A DNA stretch of 64,000 nt from positions 29,433 to 93,432 of the forward strand of contig CAUYUJ010015712.1 in NCBI GenBank assembly GCA_963575745.1, read 5' to 3'. The stretch's first letter is position 1; each line of letters starts with the position of its first letter. The notes below the pieces were generated by a model, which saw nothing but the letters and a program-made list of their open reading frames with translations, was not told where the DNA came from and did not search any database. A program made the position numbers and the translations under genes. Positions 1 to 9,530 of the stretch are shown one piece after another. The stretch comes from Prorocentrum cordatum. Lineage: Eukaryota > Sar > Dinophyceae > Prorocentrales > Prorocentraceae.

Positions 1-889
1 GTGGGCGTTGACCGAGATATGCCCCTACAGATTATGGGCGCAATGCAATCGTTCAAGCGCGATTCGAAGTGGCAGATTCCACGCAGGGCAGGCCAGGCGA
101 GAACATCTGAGCCGTCCGGGGAGGAGTGCGCCGCGGGGCGAGCCTGCTGCGGTTTGAGCCCGCTGGCTGCTGCCTTCCCTTTGCAATATACGGTCTGTTT
201 TGCCGAATGAGGCCGGGCGGGGGCTCGCGCTTCGCCCCCCCCCCCCCCTCCCCCCCGATTCTGAAGGAGGAAGGGCAATGGCGCGAGTCTGCGAGCGCTT
301 GTCCGCGGCCGTTTGGGCCCTAGCGCCGGGCCGCCTATTCGACTGCGCCGCGCCGCGGTCGGCGCGGAGAGCAATCCGTTGAGACGTCATCTCGCCGCTC
401 GCGCGGCCATCTTCTATCTCTGGCTTCGTCGCGTCTACGCTGCGACAGGGTTGGCATGATGATGCGCCTAAGGCGTAGTATTTGGTTGGGCGTGCCATAT
501 CGCATTAATTTATGGGGGCCCTCTTGGAGCCCCCCTGGGGCTCTCTTGGGGCCCTCTTCGGAGTCCTGGAGCGCCTCTTGGAGCCATTTTCGAGGATATC
601 GATCAAAGGGGCTTTCTCCCGATCGAGGCCCCCCCCCTCGGGGGCCGCGACCCTCGTGGGGGGTGTCAAAAGTGCGCCCCCCCCAGGGACCGACAAAAAA
701 AAACTCCCCGACCTCCGCGACGCCCCCGAGCAAATTTGAGGGGGGGGCAGTGGCGAGCCTCTCCCCGAAGTGGAAGAGCGGTTTTTGGCGGGGGAACGCA
801 ATGCTATCGTTGGACCACCGACGCGCAGAGGGCGGGTGGGATGATCCAGGCGACGGGCCAAACCACATGCGAGCGCGAGTGCCGCGCGG
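1..889. other. Non-coding left flank, no gene recognised
   Basis: No supportable gene is seen. Open frames here overlap on both strands and have no recognisable domain. The segment holds C-runs near 237-257 and 670-680, and a run of roughly 10-bp repeats of the type CTCTTGGGGC (about 512-590). The same decamer style recurs at 48141-48305. A 9-bp inverted pair (ATGCTATCG near 800, CGATAGCAT near 911) sits at the border of the satellite array. Confidence 0.5.
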
Positions 890-3840
890 CAGGTGGGGCC
901 ACGAGAAATGCGATAGCATCTCCACGTGTGGGCCGGGGGGCGCGCGCGGACACCGCCGCCGAGGCCTGGGGCGGAGTTCCCCAGGGCAGGCCACGAAACG
1001 CTGTATTATGCGGCGCGGACGCATGTGTTCACAGCCACTGAACTCTCCGGTGGGCGGAGGGGGGCGCACGTGGGCGGAGGGGGGCGCATGTGGACACCGC
1101 CGCCAAGGCCTGGGGCTGGGTTCCCTGGCCCTAGGGGCAGGCCACAAAACGTTGTACTGGGTGGCGCGGACGCATGCGCCCACAGCCGCTGAGGTATTCG
1201 GTGAAGCTCCCCATGGGGCCACGACGCGCTGCATTGGATGGCGAGGGCGTATGATCACAGCCAGTGGGGCCTTCGGTGGAGCCCCCCGTGGCGCCGCGAG
1301 ACGAGGTAGCGGGTGGTGCGGACGCATGTAATCGCAGCCACTGGGCCTTCCGCGCAGTGCTGCGTGGCCTGTGCGCATGTTATCACAGCCACTGGGGGCG
1401 TCGGTGGAGCCCCCCCCCTCCCCCGTGGGGGCGCGAGACGCTGTGGCGGGCGGCGCGGACGCATGCGTTCATAACCACCGTGGCCTTCGGTGAAACACCC
1501 TACGACACCACGACGCGCAGTGCTGGGTGGCGCGGGCGCATGTGATCGCAGCCATTGGGGCTTTCGGTGGGGCCCCCTGTGGGGTTGCGAATCGCTGTAG
1601 TGGGTGGCGCAGACGCGTGATCACAGCCACTTGCGCCTTCGGTGGGGCCCCCCGTGGCGCCGCGAAACGCAGTGGCGGCCGGTGCGGACGCATGCACTCA
1701 CCGCCACTGAGCCTTCCGTGCTGCCCCCCAATGGGGCGACGCGCTGTATTGCGTGGCCTGCATGCATGTTGTCACAGCCACTGGGGGCGTCGGTGGAGCT
1801 CCCCCCATGGGGGCACGAGGCGCTGTAGCGGGTGGCGCGGACGCATGCGTTCATAACCCCCGTGGTTTTTGGTGGAACACCCTATGACACCACGACGCGC
1901 AGCGCTGGGCGGCGCGGGCGCATGTGATCGCAGCCATTGGGGCGTTCGGTGGGGCCCCCTGTGGGGCTACGAATTGTTGAGTTGGGTGGCGCGGACGCAC
2001 GTGCACGCAGCCGCTGGGGCATTCGGTAGAGCTCCCTTATGGGGTCACGAAACGCGCTGTGTTGGGTAGCGCGGGCGCATGTGATCGCAACCATTGGGCC
2101 CATCGGTGGAGCTCCCACTTGAGGCCGCCGCCAAGGCCTGGGGTGGAGTTCCCTAGCCCGGGGGGCAGGCCGCAAACCGTTGTGCTGGGTGGCGCGGACG
2201 CATGTGCTCACAGCCACTGGGGTCTTCGGTGGAGCTCCTCCCTGTGGGGCCACGACGCGCTGCATTGGGTGGCGCGGGCGCATGATCACAGCCGCTGGGG
2301 CATTCGGCGGAGCTCCCCGTGGCGCCACGAGACGCAATAGTGGGTGGTGCGGACGCATGTGATCACAGCCACTGGGCCTTTCGTGCTGCCCCCCACGGGG
2401 CCGCGCAGCGCTGTGCTGGGTGGCGCGGACGCATGCGATCACAGCCATTGTGGCCGTCGGCGGAGCTCCCCATATGGCCTATGGGGCCACGAAGCGCTTT
2501 ACTGTGTGGCGCGGACTCATGTCCTCACAACCCCCGTGGCCTTCGGTGGAACATCCTATGGCATCGCGACGCGCAGTACTGGGTCGCGCGGACGCACGTG
2601 ATCACAGCCATTGGGGCCTTCGACGGGGTCCCTAATGGGGCCACGAAGCGCTGTAGTGGGTGGCGCGGACGCATGTGATCACAGCCGTTGGGGCCTTCGG
2701 TGGGGCTCCCCTTTGAGGCCACGGAGCGTTGCATTGGGTGGCGCGGACGCATGTGATCGCAACCACCAGGGCCTTCGGTGGAGCTGACGATTGGTTCACG
2801 AAGCGCTGTGCTGAGTGGCGTGGGCGCATGTGGTAATAGCCATTGGGGCCGTCGGTGGAGCTCCCATTTGAGGCCTCGAAGCGCTGTATTGACTGGCGCG
2901 GACGCATGTCCTAACTGCCATTGAAGCCTTCGGTGGCGTTCCTTGTCGGGCCACGAAGCGCTGTGCGGGGTGGCGCGGACGCATGTGATCACAGCCGCTG
3001 GGGCCGACGGTGGAGTTCCTCCCTGTGGGGCCATGAATCGCTGTACTGGTTGGCGCGGGCGCGTGTGATCACAGCCGCTGGGGCGTTCGGTGGAAATTTG
3101 CAACGGGCCTGTTTTGTAGTTCCCTATGGGGCCACGAAGCGCTGTGCGGGGTGGCGCGGGCGCACGAGAGCACAGCCACTAGGGCCTTCGGCGGAGCTCC
3201 TTAGAGGGCCACGAAGCGTTGTACTGGGTGGCGCGGACGCATGTGATCACCATTGGGGCCTGTTGCGGAGCCCCCATTTGAGGCCACGAAGCGTTGCATT
3301 GGGTGGCGCGGACGCATGTGATCATATCCATTGGGATCTTCGGCGGGACACCCAATGGGGCCACGCAGCGCTGTACTGGATGGCGTGGACGCATGTGATC
3401 ACAGCCACTGCGGCCTCCGGTGGAGTTCCCCATGAGGTCACGAAGCGTTGTAGTGGGTGGCGCGGACGCATGTGCTCACAGTCACTGCGGCCTTCGGTGG
3501 AGCTCCCATTTGCGGCCACGAAGGGCTGTATTGGGTGGCGCGGGCGCATCACAGCCGCTGCGGCATTCGGTAGATCCCCCTCATGGGGCCACGACGCGCT
3601 GTATTGGGTGGCGCGAGCGCATGTGATCACAGCCACTTGGCCTGTCCTTGGAGCTGCTTATGGGGCCACGAAGCGCTGTACTGTGTGGCGCGAGCGCATG
3701 TGATCACAGCCACTGGGGCCTTCGGTGGAGCTCCCATACGGCGCCACGAAGCGCTGTAGTGGGTGGCGCGGACGCATGTGATCACAGCCACTGGGGGCGC
3801 CGGTGGAGTCCCTTATGGGGCCACGAAACGTTGTTGACAA
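890..3840. repeat. Satellite array A, 78-bp period
   Basis: About 38 diverged head-to-tail units share the core GGGGCCACGAAGCGCTGTA, then GGGTGGCGCGGACGCATGTG, ATCACAGCC and CTTCGGTGGAGCTCCC. Spacing of the GGCCACGAAGCG landmark is 77-79 bp (for example near 2636, 2714, 2791 and 2869). Some units carry an extra CCGCCGCCAAGGCC block (near 1097 and 2124). Because 78 is a multiple of three, long open frames with a 26-residue period appear on the minus strand, but other frames are open too and no known domain is present. I regard it as non-coding satellite DNA. Confidence 0.9.
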
Positions 3841-3936
3841 GGGTGGAAGGAGGGGGAGGAGAAGGACAAGGAAAACGAGGAACGCGGGGCGCTGTCTTTT
3901 CAAAACGAGGACCCATCTCCACACAATGGTTGGTAG
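3838..3936. repeat. Conserved downstream module of array A
   Basis: A purine-rich stretch leads into AACGCGGGGCGCTGTCTTTT and AAAACGAGGACCC. The same module ends array B (34850-34945) and, in split form, array C (35870-35955 plus 36725-36754). This marks the array as part of a composite repeat with a fixed right boundary. Confidence 0.75.
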
Positions 3937-4585
3937 CAAATTCAGAAAGTCTCATGCGAACAGCGTAATTCTTCATCACACTGATTGGAAGTTTCGAGCG
4001 AGAGCGAACTTCTGGAGTGGACTGCGAGGAGTTATAATGCGGCAGCCATTGTTGCTGTGGCCAGGGGCCCAGGGGCTCAGATTGAGCATCAGGATGTTCC
4101 CTGATCACAAACACTGCGATAGCCAAGGAGAGCACTTCAGTTGAAGCCCGCACTGGGCACCGGTGATGGGGGGGATCAACAGTAAGTAGTAAATGGTTTC
4201 GCGAGTGGGAGTTATTCAGCGGCAGGAGCGATAATCCGCACTGCGGAACCGCACTTCGGCCACGCAGCCAGGGACGGTGCATGACCCCATCGGCCCTCTC
4301 GCTCTGACCCCGTGTCCCCTACCATACAAACAGGTGCGCCAACGTCAGCATCATCTTCATCCGCGCCCATTCTGGCTGCAGGATGCCTCCGATCGGGCTG
4401 TCCCTGGGGAAGTGTTCGACCCGGCACCAGCCAGCAGAGGGGCCAGCGCAGGTCACCATGGCCTCCCGGATGCCGAGCGGCTCCCATGGCTGGTCCGCCG
4501 CGGCGGCCGTTTCAGATGCGCGGGAGCAGTGGCAGGGGTGCACCATTAGAGGAAGGAACATGTGCATCGGCAGAAACTTTTGGAG
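3937..4585. other. Unannotated spacer
   Basis: Unique-looking sequence with several overlapping short frames on both strands. None shows a recognisable domain or a consistent coding signature. No gene is called. Confidence 0.4.
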
Positions 4586-4709
4586 GTCCGCGCGGATTCC
4601 TTGGATCGGCGCTGGACCGCACTGCCTGGAGCGTGGAGCGCGCAAAGGGCGGCGCTGCAGGCGCCGCCAGGGGGCTCCAGCGCCGATCCGAAGAGTCCGC
4701 GCGGATTCC
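4586..4709. mobile_element. Small hairpin element with flanking 15-bp direct repeats (introner/MITE-like)
   Basis: The direct repeat GTCCGCGCGGATTCC occurs at 4586-4600 and again at 4695-4709. Just inside are 14-bp perfect inverted arms, GGATCGGCGCTGGA (4603-4616) and TCCAGCGCCGATCC (4676-4689). The centre holds a second hairpin: GGCGGCGC (4648-4655), a 5-nt loop, and GCGCCGCC (4661-4668). Inverted arms between direct repeats are what a MITE or an introner element looks like, and introners are reported from dinoflagellates. No transposase is encoded. A 15-bp target duplication would be unusually long, so the direct repeats may instead be part of the element. Confidence 0.6.
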
Positions 4710-5441
4710 CAATGTTTTTGTTTATGTCCTTTTTCGTTCCACGAACCGTCGAGCGTAAGGCGACATTCCTCCACATAGTGGACGAGGTCGAGGCGCGCTG
4801 GCGGCGGGAGAGGCTGTCGCGCTCCAGGTCGGCTCCGGCCGTTCTGGAGACCGACCGCCCAGAGCTTGCCGGAACGTTCGCGCGGCGCTCCATGTCGCAG
4901 CGCAGGCGGCAGCAGAGGATCGCGGGGAAGAAGAGGACCTCGGGAGAGGGAAAGCCCCACACACCCGACGTGCTGGAGAATCCAAGCCGAGGCCCTGACC
5001 AGCCCTGGCAGCTTCAAAGAGCGATTCGGGACGGCGCAATGGTCGAGACGTTCTGGGGGGGGCCCATGCAGTCGAGGTTGAACAGTAGATCGACCCTGCC
5101 AAATCCAGGGTACTAATGTGTCCTGGGCATCGCGTCTCGTGTCCTCCGTATTCCTACGGCAAGGATAGCATTGTTGGTTTTGCGGAGCCACGTTGTACTC
5201 GGAAGAGTCTGGCGTCCCCGCGCGTGTCCCTTCCAGGCAAAACTCTCCAGGCAACAGTGCAGCTCAGGAGCGGCTCTGGTTTCCAAGGCTTCTCTCGGAC
5301 CTGGGTTGAAGTCGGGCATGTCCCTCTGCAGGAGGAACATTCAAAAGTAGTTAAACATGCTCGAGCCACGAACCCGGAAAGGAATGTAGAAATATAAGGC
5401 ATGGCAACGTTTCAAAGACACCTGATTGGGCGACGGGCAAA
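4710..5441. other. Spacer with one copy of a dispersed terminal motif
   Basis: No coding unit is recognised. At 5311-5332 lies GTCGGGCATGTCCCTCTGCA followed by GG. It is the near-exact inverse of 7832-7853 and a homologue of 37847-37868, including the flanking AGGAGGAAYATTC. This suggests terminal inverted repeats of a short element family. Confidence 0.45.
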
Positions 5442-5641
5442 TGCAGAGTGTATCGATCTTGATGTACCGTGACGAAAGCTGCGCCGTGCTGCATTGCGAT
5501 GTGCCATACCGCGATTGTGCTCTATAGCGTTGTGGATCGAGTCCTCGTTTGCATCCGAGTCCTGGCCGAACTGATCTGGATCTTAATCTCGAGCTGCGTG
5601 GGCACATAGTAGCTGCCCAAGAGTAAATTGACAGGGGGATA
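5442..5641 (+). repeat. Left copy of a 200-bp direct duplication
   Basis: This segment, from GCAGAGTGTATCGATCTTGA to GACAGGGGGATATGC, is repeated with modest divergence at 5866-6065. The two copies flank the 12-bp minisatellite, so the arrangement resembles a tiny TRIM-like element (short direct terminal repeats, no coding). Clear TG...CA ends, a primer-binding site and a polypurine tract are not evident, so a simple segmental duplication is equally possible. Confidence 0.6.
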
Positions 5642-5649
5642 TGCTAGGA

Positions 5650-5855
5650 AGACGCGTCGCGGAACTTCCCAAGGGACGCGCCAGGCGACGTATCATGGGA
5701 CGTGCCATGGCGACGCACCGCGGGACGTGGCAAGGGGACGCGCTACGGAACGTGCCAATGGACGTGCCACGGGACGTGCCAGGGGACGCGCCGCGCGGCC
5801 GCGCGACGTGCCAGGGGGACTCGCCACGGGACGCGCCATGGAACGTGCCACGTTG
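5650..5855 (+). repeat. 12-bp minisatellite, GGGACGTGCCAC type
   Basis: About 16 imperfect copies of a 12-13 bp unit, GGGACGTGCCAC or GGGACGCGCCAT, run head to tail. They lie exactly between the two 200-bp direct repeats. The open frames with Arg/Thr/Gly-rich repeats across it are products of the periodicity. Confidence 0.85.
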
Positions 5856-5865
5856 CAATGCTGAG

Positions 5866-6065
5866 TGCATCGAACTTGATGCACCGTGCCGAAGGCTGCG
5901 CTGTGCGCCGTGCTGAATTGCGATTTGTCATGCCGCGATTGTGCTCTATAGCGGTGTGGGTCGAGTCCTCCTTTGCATCCGAGTCCTGACCGAACTGATC
6001 TGGATCTTGAGCTCGAATCGCGTGAGCACATAGTAGCTGCCCCAGAGCTAAGTGACAGGGAGACA
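5866..6065 (+). repeat. Right copy of the 200-bp direct duplication
   Basis: Homologous to 5442-5641. Shared landmarks include CCGCGATTGTGCTCTATAGC, TTTGCATCCGAGTCCTG and GAACTGATCTGGATCTT. Several substitutions and small indels separate the copies, so the duplication is not recent. Confidence 0.65.
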
Positions 6066-6775
6066 TGCCATGTTAGATACCTCCCTGGGTGGCCTGGACA
6101 TTTGAAAACACGCAGTCCAGCGCAGGACCACCATGTTAGATACACCCCTGAGTGACCTAAAACACGTAACAACACGTGGTCCCAGCTCGAAACCACCATG
6201 TTAGATACCCCCTGGGTGGCCTGGACATGTGAAAACACATGATTCCAGCTCGGGACAACCATGTTAGATCCCCCCTGCGTGGCCTGGATACGCTGAATTC
6301 GCGCTACCGCTCGACACATCCTCGCAGTGTCTTCCCTGGAGAGGCCCCACCCCCTGTCCAGATCAAGAACACATCACTTTTCTGTGTTGGGCTATGTGTT
6401 CGGGTAGTGCGTTTCGGCCCCCCGTGCGTTTCCTGATAATTCGGCGTTGGGTCCGACGCCATGTTGAATATCCACCTTGGGCGGTCTGGACACGTAAAAA
6501 AACACCTGGCTCCAGTTCGGGACAATCATGTTAGATACCCCCTTGGGTGGCCTGGACACGTAAAAACACTAGGTTACAGCACAGGACCACCATGTTAGAT
6601 ACCTCCTTTGTTGGCCTGGACATTTGAAAACACGCGGTTCCAGTTCAGGACCACCATGTTAGATACCCCTCTTGGTCGGCCTGGACAAGTAAAAACACGT
6701 GATTCCAGCTCGGGACAACCATGTTAGATATTTCCTTGGGTGGCTTGGACACGTGAAAACCTTCGATTCCAATAA
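6060..6775 (+). repeat. ~62-bp tandem array
   Basis: About nine copies carry CCATGTTAGATACC, then GGGTGGCCTGGACA, AAAACACG and CCAGCTCGGGACA. Landmarks fall near 6068, 6131, 6192, 6258, 6459, 6526, 6590, 6655 and 6719. The gap at roughly 6300-6455 is unrelated sequence inserted in, or replacing, two units. Confidence 0.85.
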
Positions 6776-6789
6776 CAATTTTTGAATTA

Positions 6790-7145
6790 TACGGCATCCG
6801 CGCTCCCAAGGCTACAATCCCTCGTGAATTACGTGGCGCCCGCGCTCCCAAGGCCACGATCCCTCATAAATTACGCGGCACCCAGGCTCCTAAGGTTGCA
6901 ATCCATCGGAATGTACGCGGGATCTGCGCTCCCAGAGCTGCGATCCCTCATAGATTATTGTGGATTTGCGCTCCCAAAGCCGCATTCCCTCGTAAATGAC
7001 GCAGCCCCCGCACTTCCAGGGCCACGATCCCTAGTAAATTACGCTGGATCCGCGCTCCCAGGACCCCGAACCCTCGTAAATTACTCAGGATCTGCGCTCC
7101 CAAAGCCGCGATCCATTGTAAATTATCCTGGGTTTGCGCTCCCAG
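6790..7145 (+). repeat. 42-bp tandem array
   Basis: Nine units of 42 bp share GCGCTCCCAAGGCCACGATC, CCTCGTAAATTACG and GGATCC. Starts lie near 6799, 6841, 6883, 6925, 6967, 7009, 7051, 7093 and 7135. The period is 14 codons, and an open frame (6782-7387, plus strand) reads as 14-residue repeats of the form ALPxPRSLVNYAG. There is no independent evidence of expression, so I list it as a repeat. Confidence 0.85.
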
Positions 7146-7149
7146 AACC

Positions 7150-7828
7150 CCCTGGGCATCCTGGAGCGCCCAGGCCCGTCAAATTTTGCAAAACGAGCGT
7201 TTCGTTCGATACATCCCCAGAATTTCTGCGCGCAGGACGCGCCATCCTCGAGCAGGCACGCAACAAGTATGTTTTTTCGATTTTGTTGTGTCCCGGTCGG
7301 GGCTCCAGACCTCGGTTTTTCTTGAGGATTTTGTTTATAATCGACGAGGACAAATCCACCCCGACCCTCAGAATCGGCTTTTACTAAAACTGCCCCGTGC
7401 GTTTACTAAACAGCGCTTTCTTGTTCGATTCCTTCGTCGGGTGCGTTTACTAAACGGTTGCGTTGTCGGGGTGCTTATTATCGGGGTGGATCTCCAGCCC
7501 TCTATATAATGCCCCGCACCCTTTTTTTACGAGGGAAAACGGATGCCTGCAGACCCCGTTATCAATGGAGTATCCGAGATGGGGGGCGCACTGTCCTCGA
7601 GCGGCCAGGCGCGAAACGAATTTGTCCCATGCCGAATTGGACTGTACGTCGTTTTTCATCGAACGGAAATCCGCCAGCCTCCTTCAAGTCAAAACCGCGG
7701 GTAAACCATCTAAAAGAGAACCCTGGGCCAGAGCCCTTTCCGGGAAACATAGTCTGGGGACGATAGTTCGTGCTCGAATTGGTTCTTTTTGAGTTTTTAC
7801 TAACTATGTTTTATATGTCTTGCAGAGC
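7150..7828. other. Spacer with a 44-bp direct repeat
   Basis: No gene recognised. GTGCGTTTACTAAAC occurs at about 7397-7411 and 7441-7455, and T-rich stretches lie near 7270-7340. The open frames have no domain signature. Confidence 0.45.
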
Positions 7829-7831
7829 CCG

Positions 7832-7853
7832 CCTGTAGGAGGACATGCCCGAC
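7832..7853 (-). repeat. Inverted copy of the GTCGGGCATGTCCC terminal motif
   Basis: CCTGTAGGAGGACATGCCCG followed by AC is the inverse of 5311-5332 (20 of 22 positions) and matches 37977-37998. At 37847-37998 the two orientations bracket only about 150 bp, which suggests that these are ends of a MITE-like family. Confidence 0.5.
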
Positions 7854-7971
7854 CTAGACCTAGGCCAGCGGGCCTCCTCGTGGCCGGGCCTGGCCGTGGT
7901 AAGAATGCTCCCTTCGTTCCTCTTTCAAAATGTCCTTCTGGCCAGCTTGTGGCGCATCGGCTTTGCGGCGA

Positions 7972-8030
7972 GCCCGCCGCGGGCGTTCAAGGTTGAACGC
8001 CGCCAGTGGCCCAGAATCGATCGGCGGCCA
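7972..8030 (+). repeat. Dispersed palindrome-centred repeat, copy 1
   Basis: The centre, 7982-8001, is a 9-bp perfect inverted pair, GGCGTTCAA and TTGAACGCC, with a 2-bp spacer. The surrounding roughly 55 bp resemble 10083-10140. It is probably a short dispersed repeat, with no coding content. Confidence 0.5.
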
Positions 8031-8071
8031 GTGAGGGGGAGAAGTGAAAAGGGGCGGGCCTTCTTAGAAGT

Positions 8072-8160
8072 CTCGGAAGTCCCCAGGCCTTCTGAGAAGT
8101 TTTCTGAGCCTTCCCCAAAGACAGAACAACTTTTCAGAAGGCGCGAGGGCTTCAGAGAAG
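8072..8160 (+). repeat. Dispersed repeat rich in CTTCTGAGAAG, copy 1
   Basis: This 89-bp segment (CTCGGAAGTCCCCAGGCCTT, then CTGAGAAG and CTTCAGAGAAG) matches the reverse complement of 27733-27822 along its length. The multiple inverted CTTCT/AGAAG words allow strong folding. The remainder of 8160-8770 shows no recognisable gene. Confidence 0.65.
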
Positions 8161-8769
8161 TCATGCCGCCGTGTGAGAGAAGGCCGTCTCCTTCTCACTT
8201 CCCCCCCTTGCTCGCCGCCGAATCGACCACTACGGAACGAGCGGGCGTCCGAAGAGCCGCCGATCGTTCCAGGCTGAAGGATCCGTGCGGTGTCAGAAAA
8301 ATCCGACGCCAGGGCCGCCACGGCACGAACCTGCCGCACGGGAGTGCGATGGACCTCGGATCCCCGAGGCAGGCGCCACCGCGGGATCTCCGCGGGCCCC
8401 GCTCGGGGCCCCAGTCTTGGCGCACGCCTGGCTCCGGGCCAGGCCGAGGGCCCACGTGCGCCGAGGTCCCGAAGGTCATTCAAGCAGTGGCGAAGCATCC
8501 TGGGTCGCCTCTAGGTTCCCCGCAGAATATTCTGAGAACCTGCTATGGTGTACAGGAGATGTTCTGAAAACTCTTCTGGCTGAGACTGACGTGTTTTAAC
8601 ACGTCGGGCTCAAGATCTAGGAAAGACCGCGTTCTGCGGTCGATTGGAGGGGGGTTTGGAACCGGACCCCCCCCCTTCCCGTGACAGAGGGGGGAGAGGG
8701 TTCGCCTCCTCCCCTACTTCTCCTCTCTCCCTCTCCTCGGGCTGGCGCTGGCGTCGACGGCGGCTGGCG

Positions 8770-9530
8770 GCGGCGGCGGGGGTGCTGGTGGTGGTGGTAA
8801 TGGCGGTGGTGGTGGTGGTGGTGGTGGTGGTGGTGAGGTGGTTTGTGGTAGTTGTGGTGGTGGTGGTGGCGGTGGGTTGTGCTGCTGGTAGTAGTTGTGG
8901 TGGTTGTGGCTGCGGTGGTGGTGGTGTGGTAGATTGTGGTGGTGGTGGTGGGAGTGGTGGTGGGTTGTTGTATTGGTGGTGGGTGGTAGTGGTGGTGAGC
9001 TGTTGGTGTTGGTGGTGGTAGTGGCTGTGGCGGTGGTGGTGGTTGTGTGATGGTTTGGTGGTGGCGGTGGTGGGTTGAGGTGGTGATGATGGAGGTGGTG
9101 GTGGTGGTGGGGGGGGCATGGTGGTTTGTGGTGGTGGTTGCGGTGGTGGACTGTGGTGTTGGTGATGGTGATGGTGCTGCTGGTAGTGGTGCTGGTGGTG
9201 GTGGGTGGTGGATAGTGGTTGGTTGTGGTGGTGGTGGTGGTGGTGGTTGGGGTGGTGGTGGTGTGGTGGTTTGTGATGGGGGCGTTGGTGGTGGGTTGTG
9301 GTGACGGTGGTGGTGGTGGTGATGGTGGTGGTGGTGGTAATGGTGTGGTGGTTTGTGGTGGTGGTGGTTGTGGTGGTGTAGGTGGTGGCGTTTTTGTTGC
9401 TGGTGGTGGTGAAGTGGTTTGTGGTGATGGTGGTGGTGGTGGTTGTGATGGTTGTGGTGGTGGTTTGTGGTGGTGGCGGCGGTGGTGGTGGTGGTATGGT
9501 GGTATGTGGTGGTGGTGGTGGTGTGGTCTT
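8770..9530 (+). repeat. TGG/GGT trinucleotide tract (~750 bp)
   Basis: Imperfect GGT/GTG repeats run for about 750 bp with scattered interruptions. They make spurious Val/Gly/Trp-rich frames on the plus strand and His/Thr/Pro-rich frames on the minus strand. The G-rich strand has many closely spaced GG pairs, so it could form two-tier G-quadruplexes. I do not call any protein here. Confidence 0.9.

Noticed and set aside
335-3700. Long minus-strand frames (190-347 codons) with RPRHPxQRFVAPxGAPPKAP repeats
   Set aside because: They follow from the 78-bp satellite period being divisible by three. The plus strand is also open, and no domain is recognisable.
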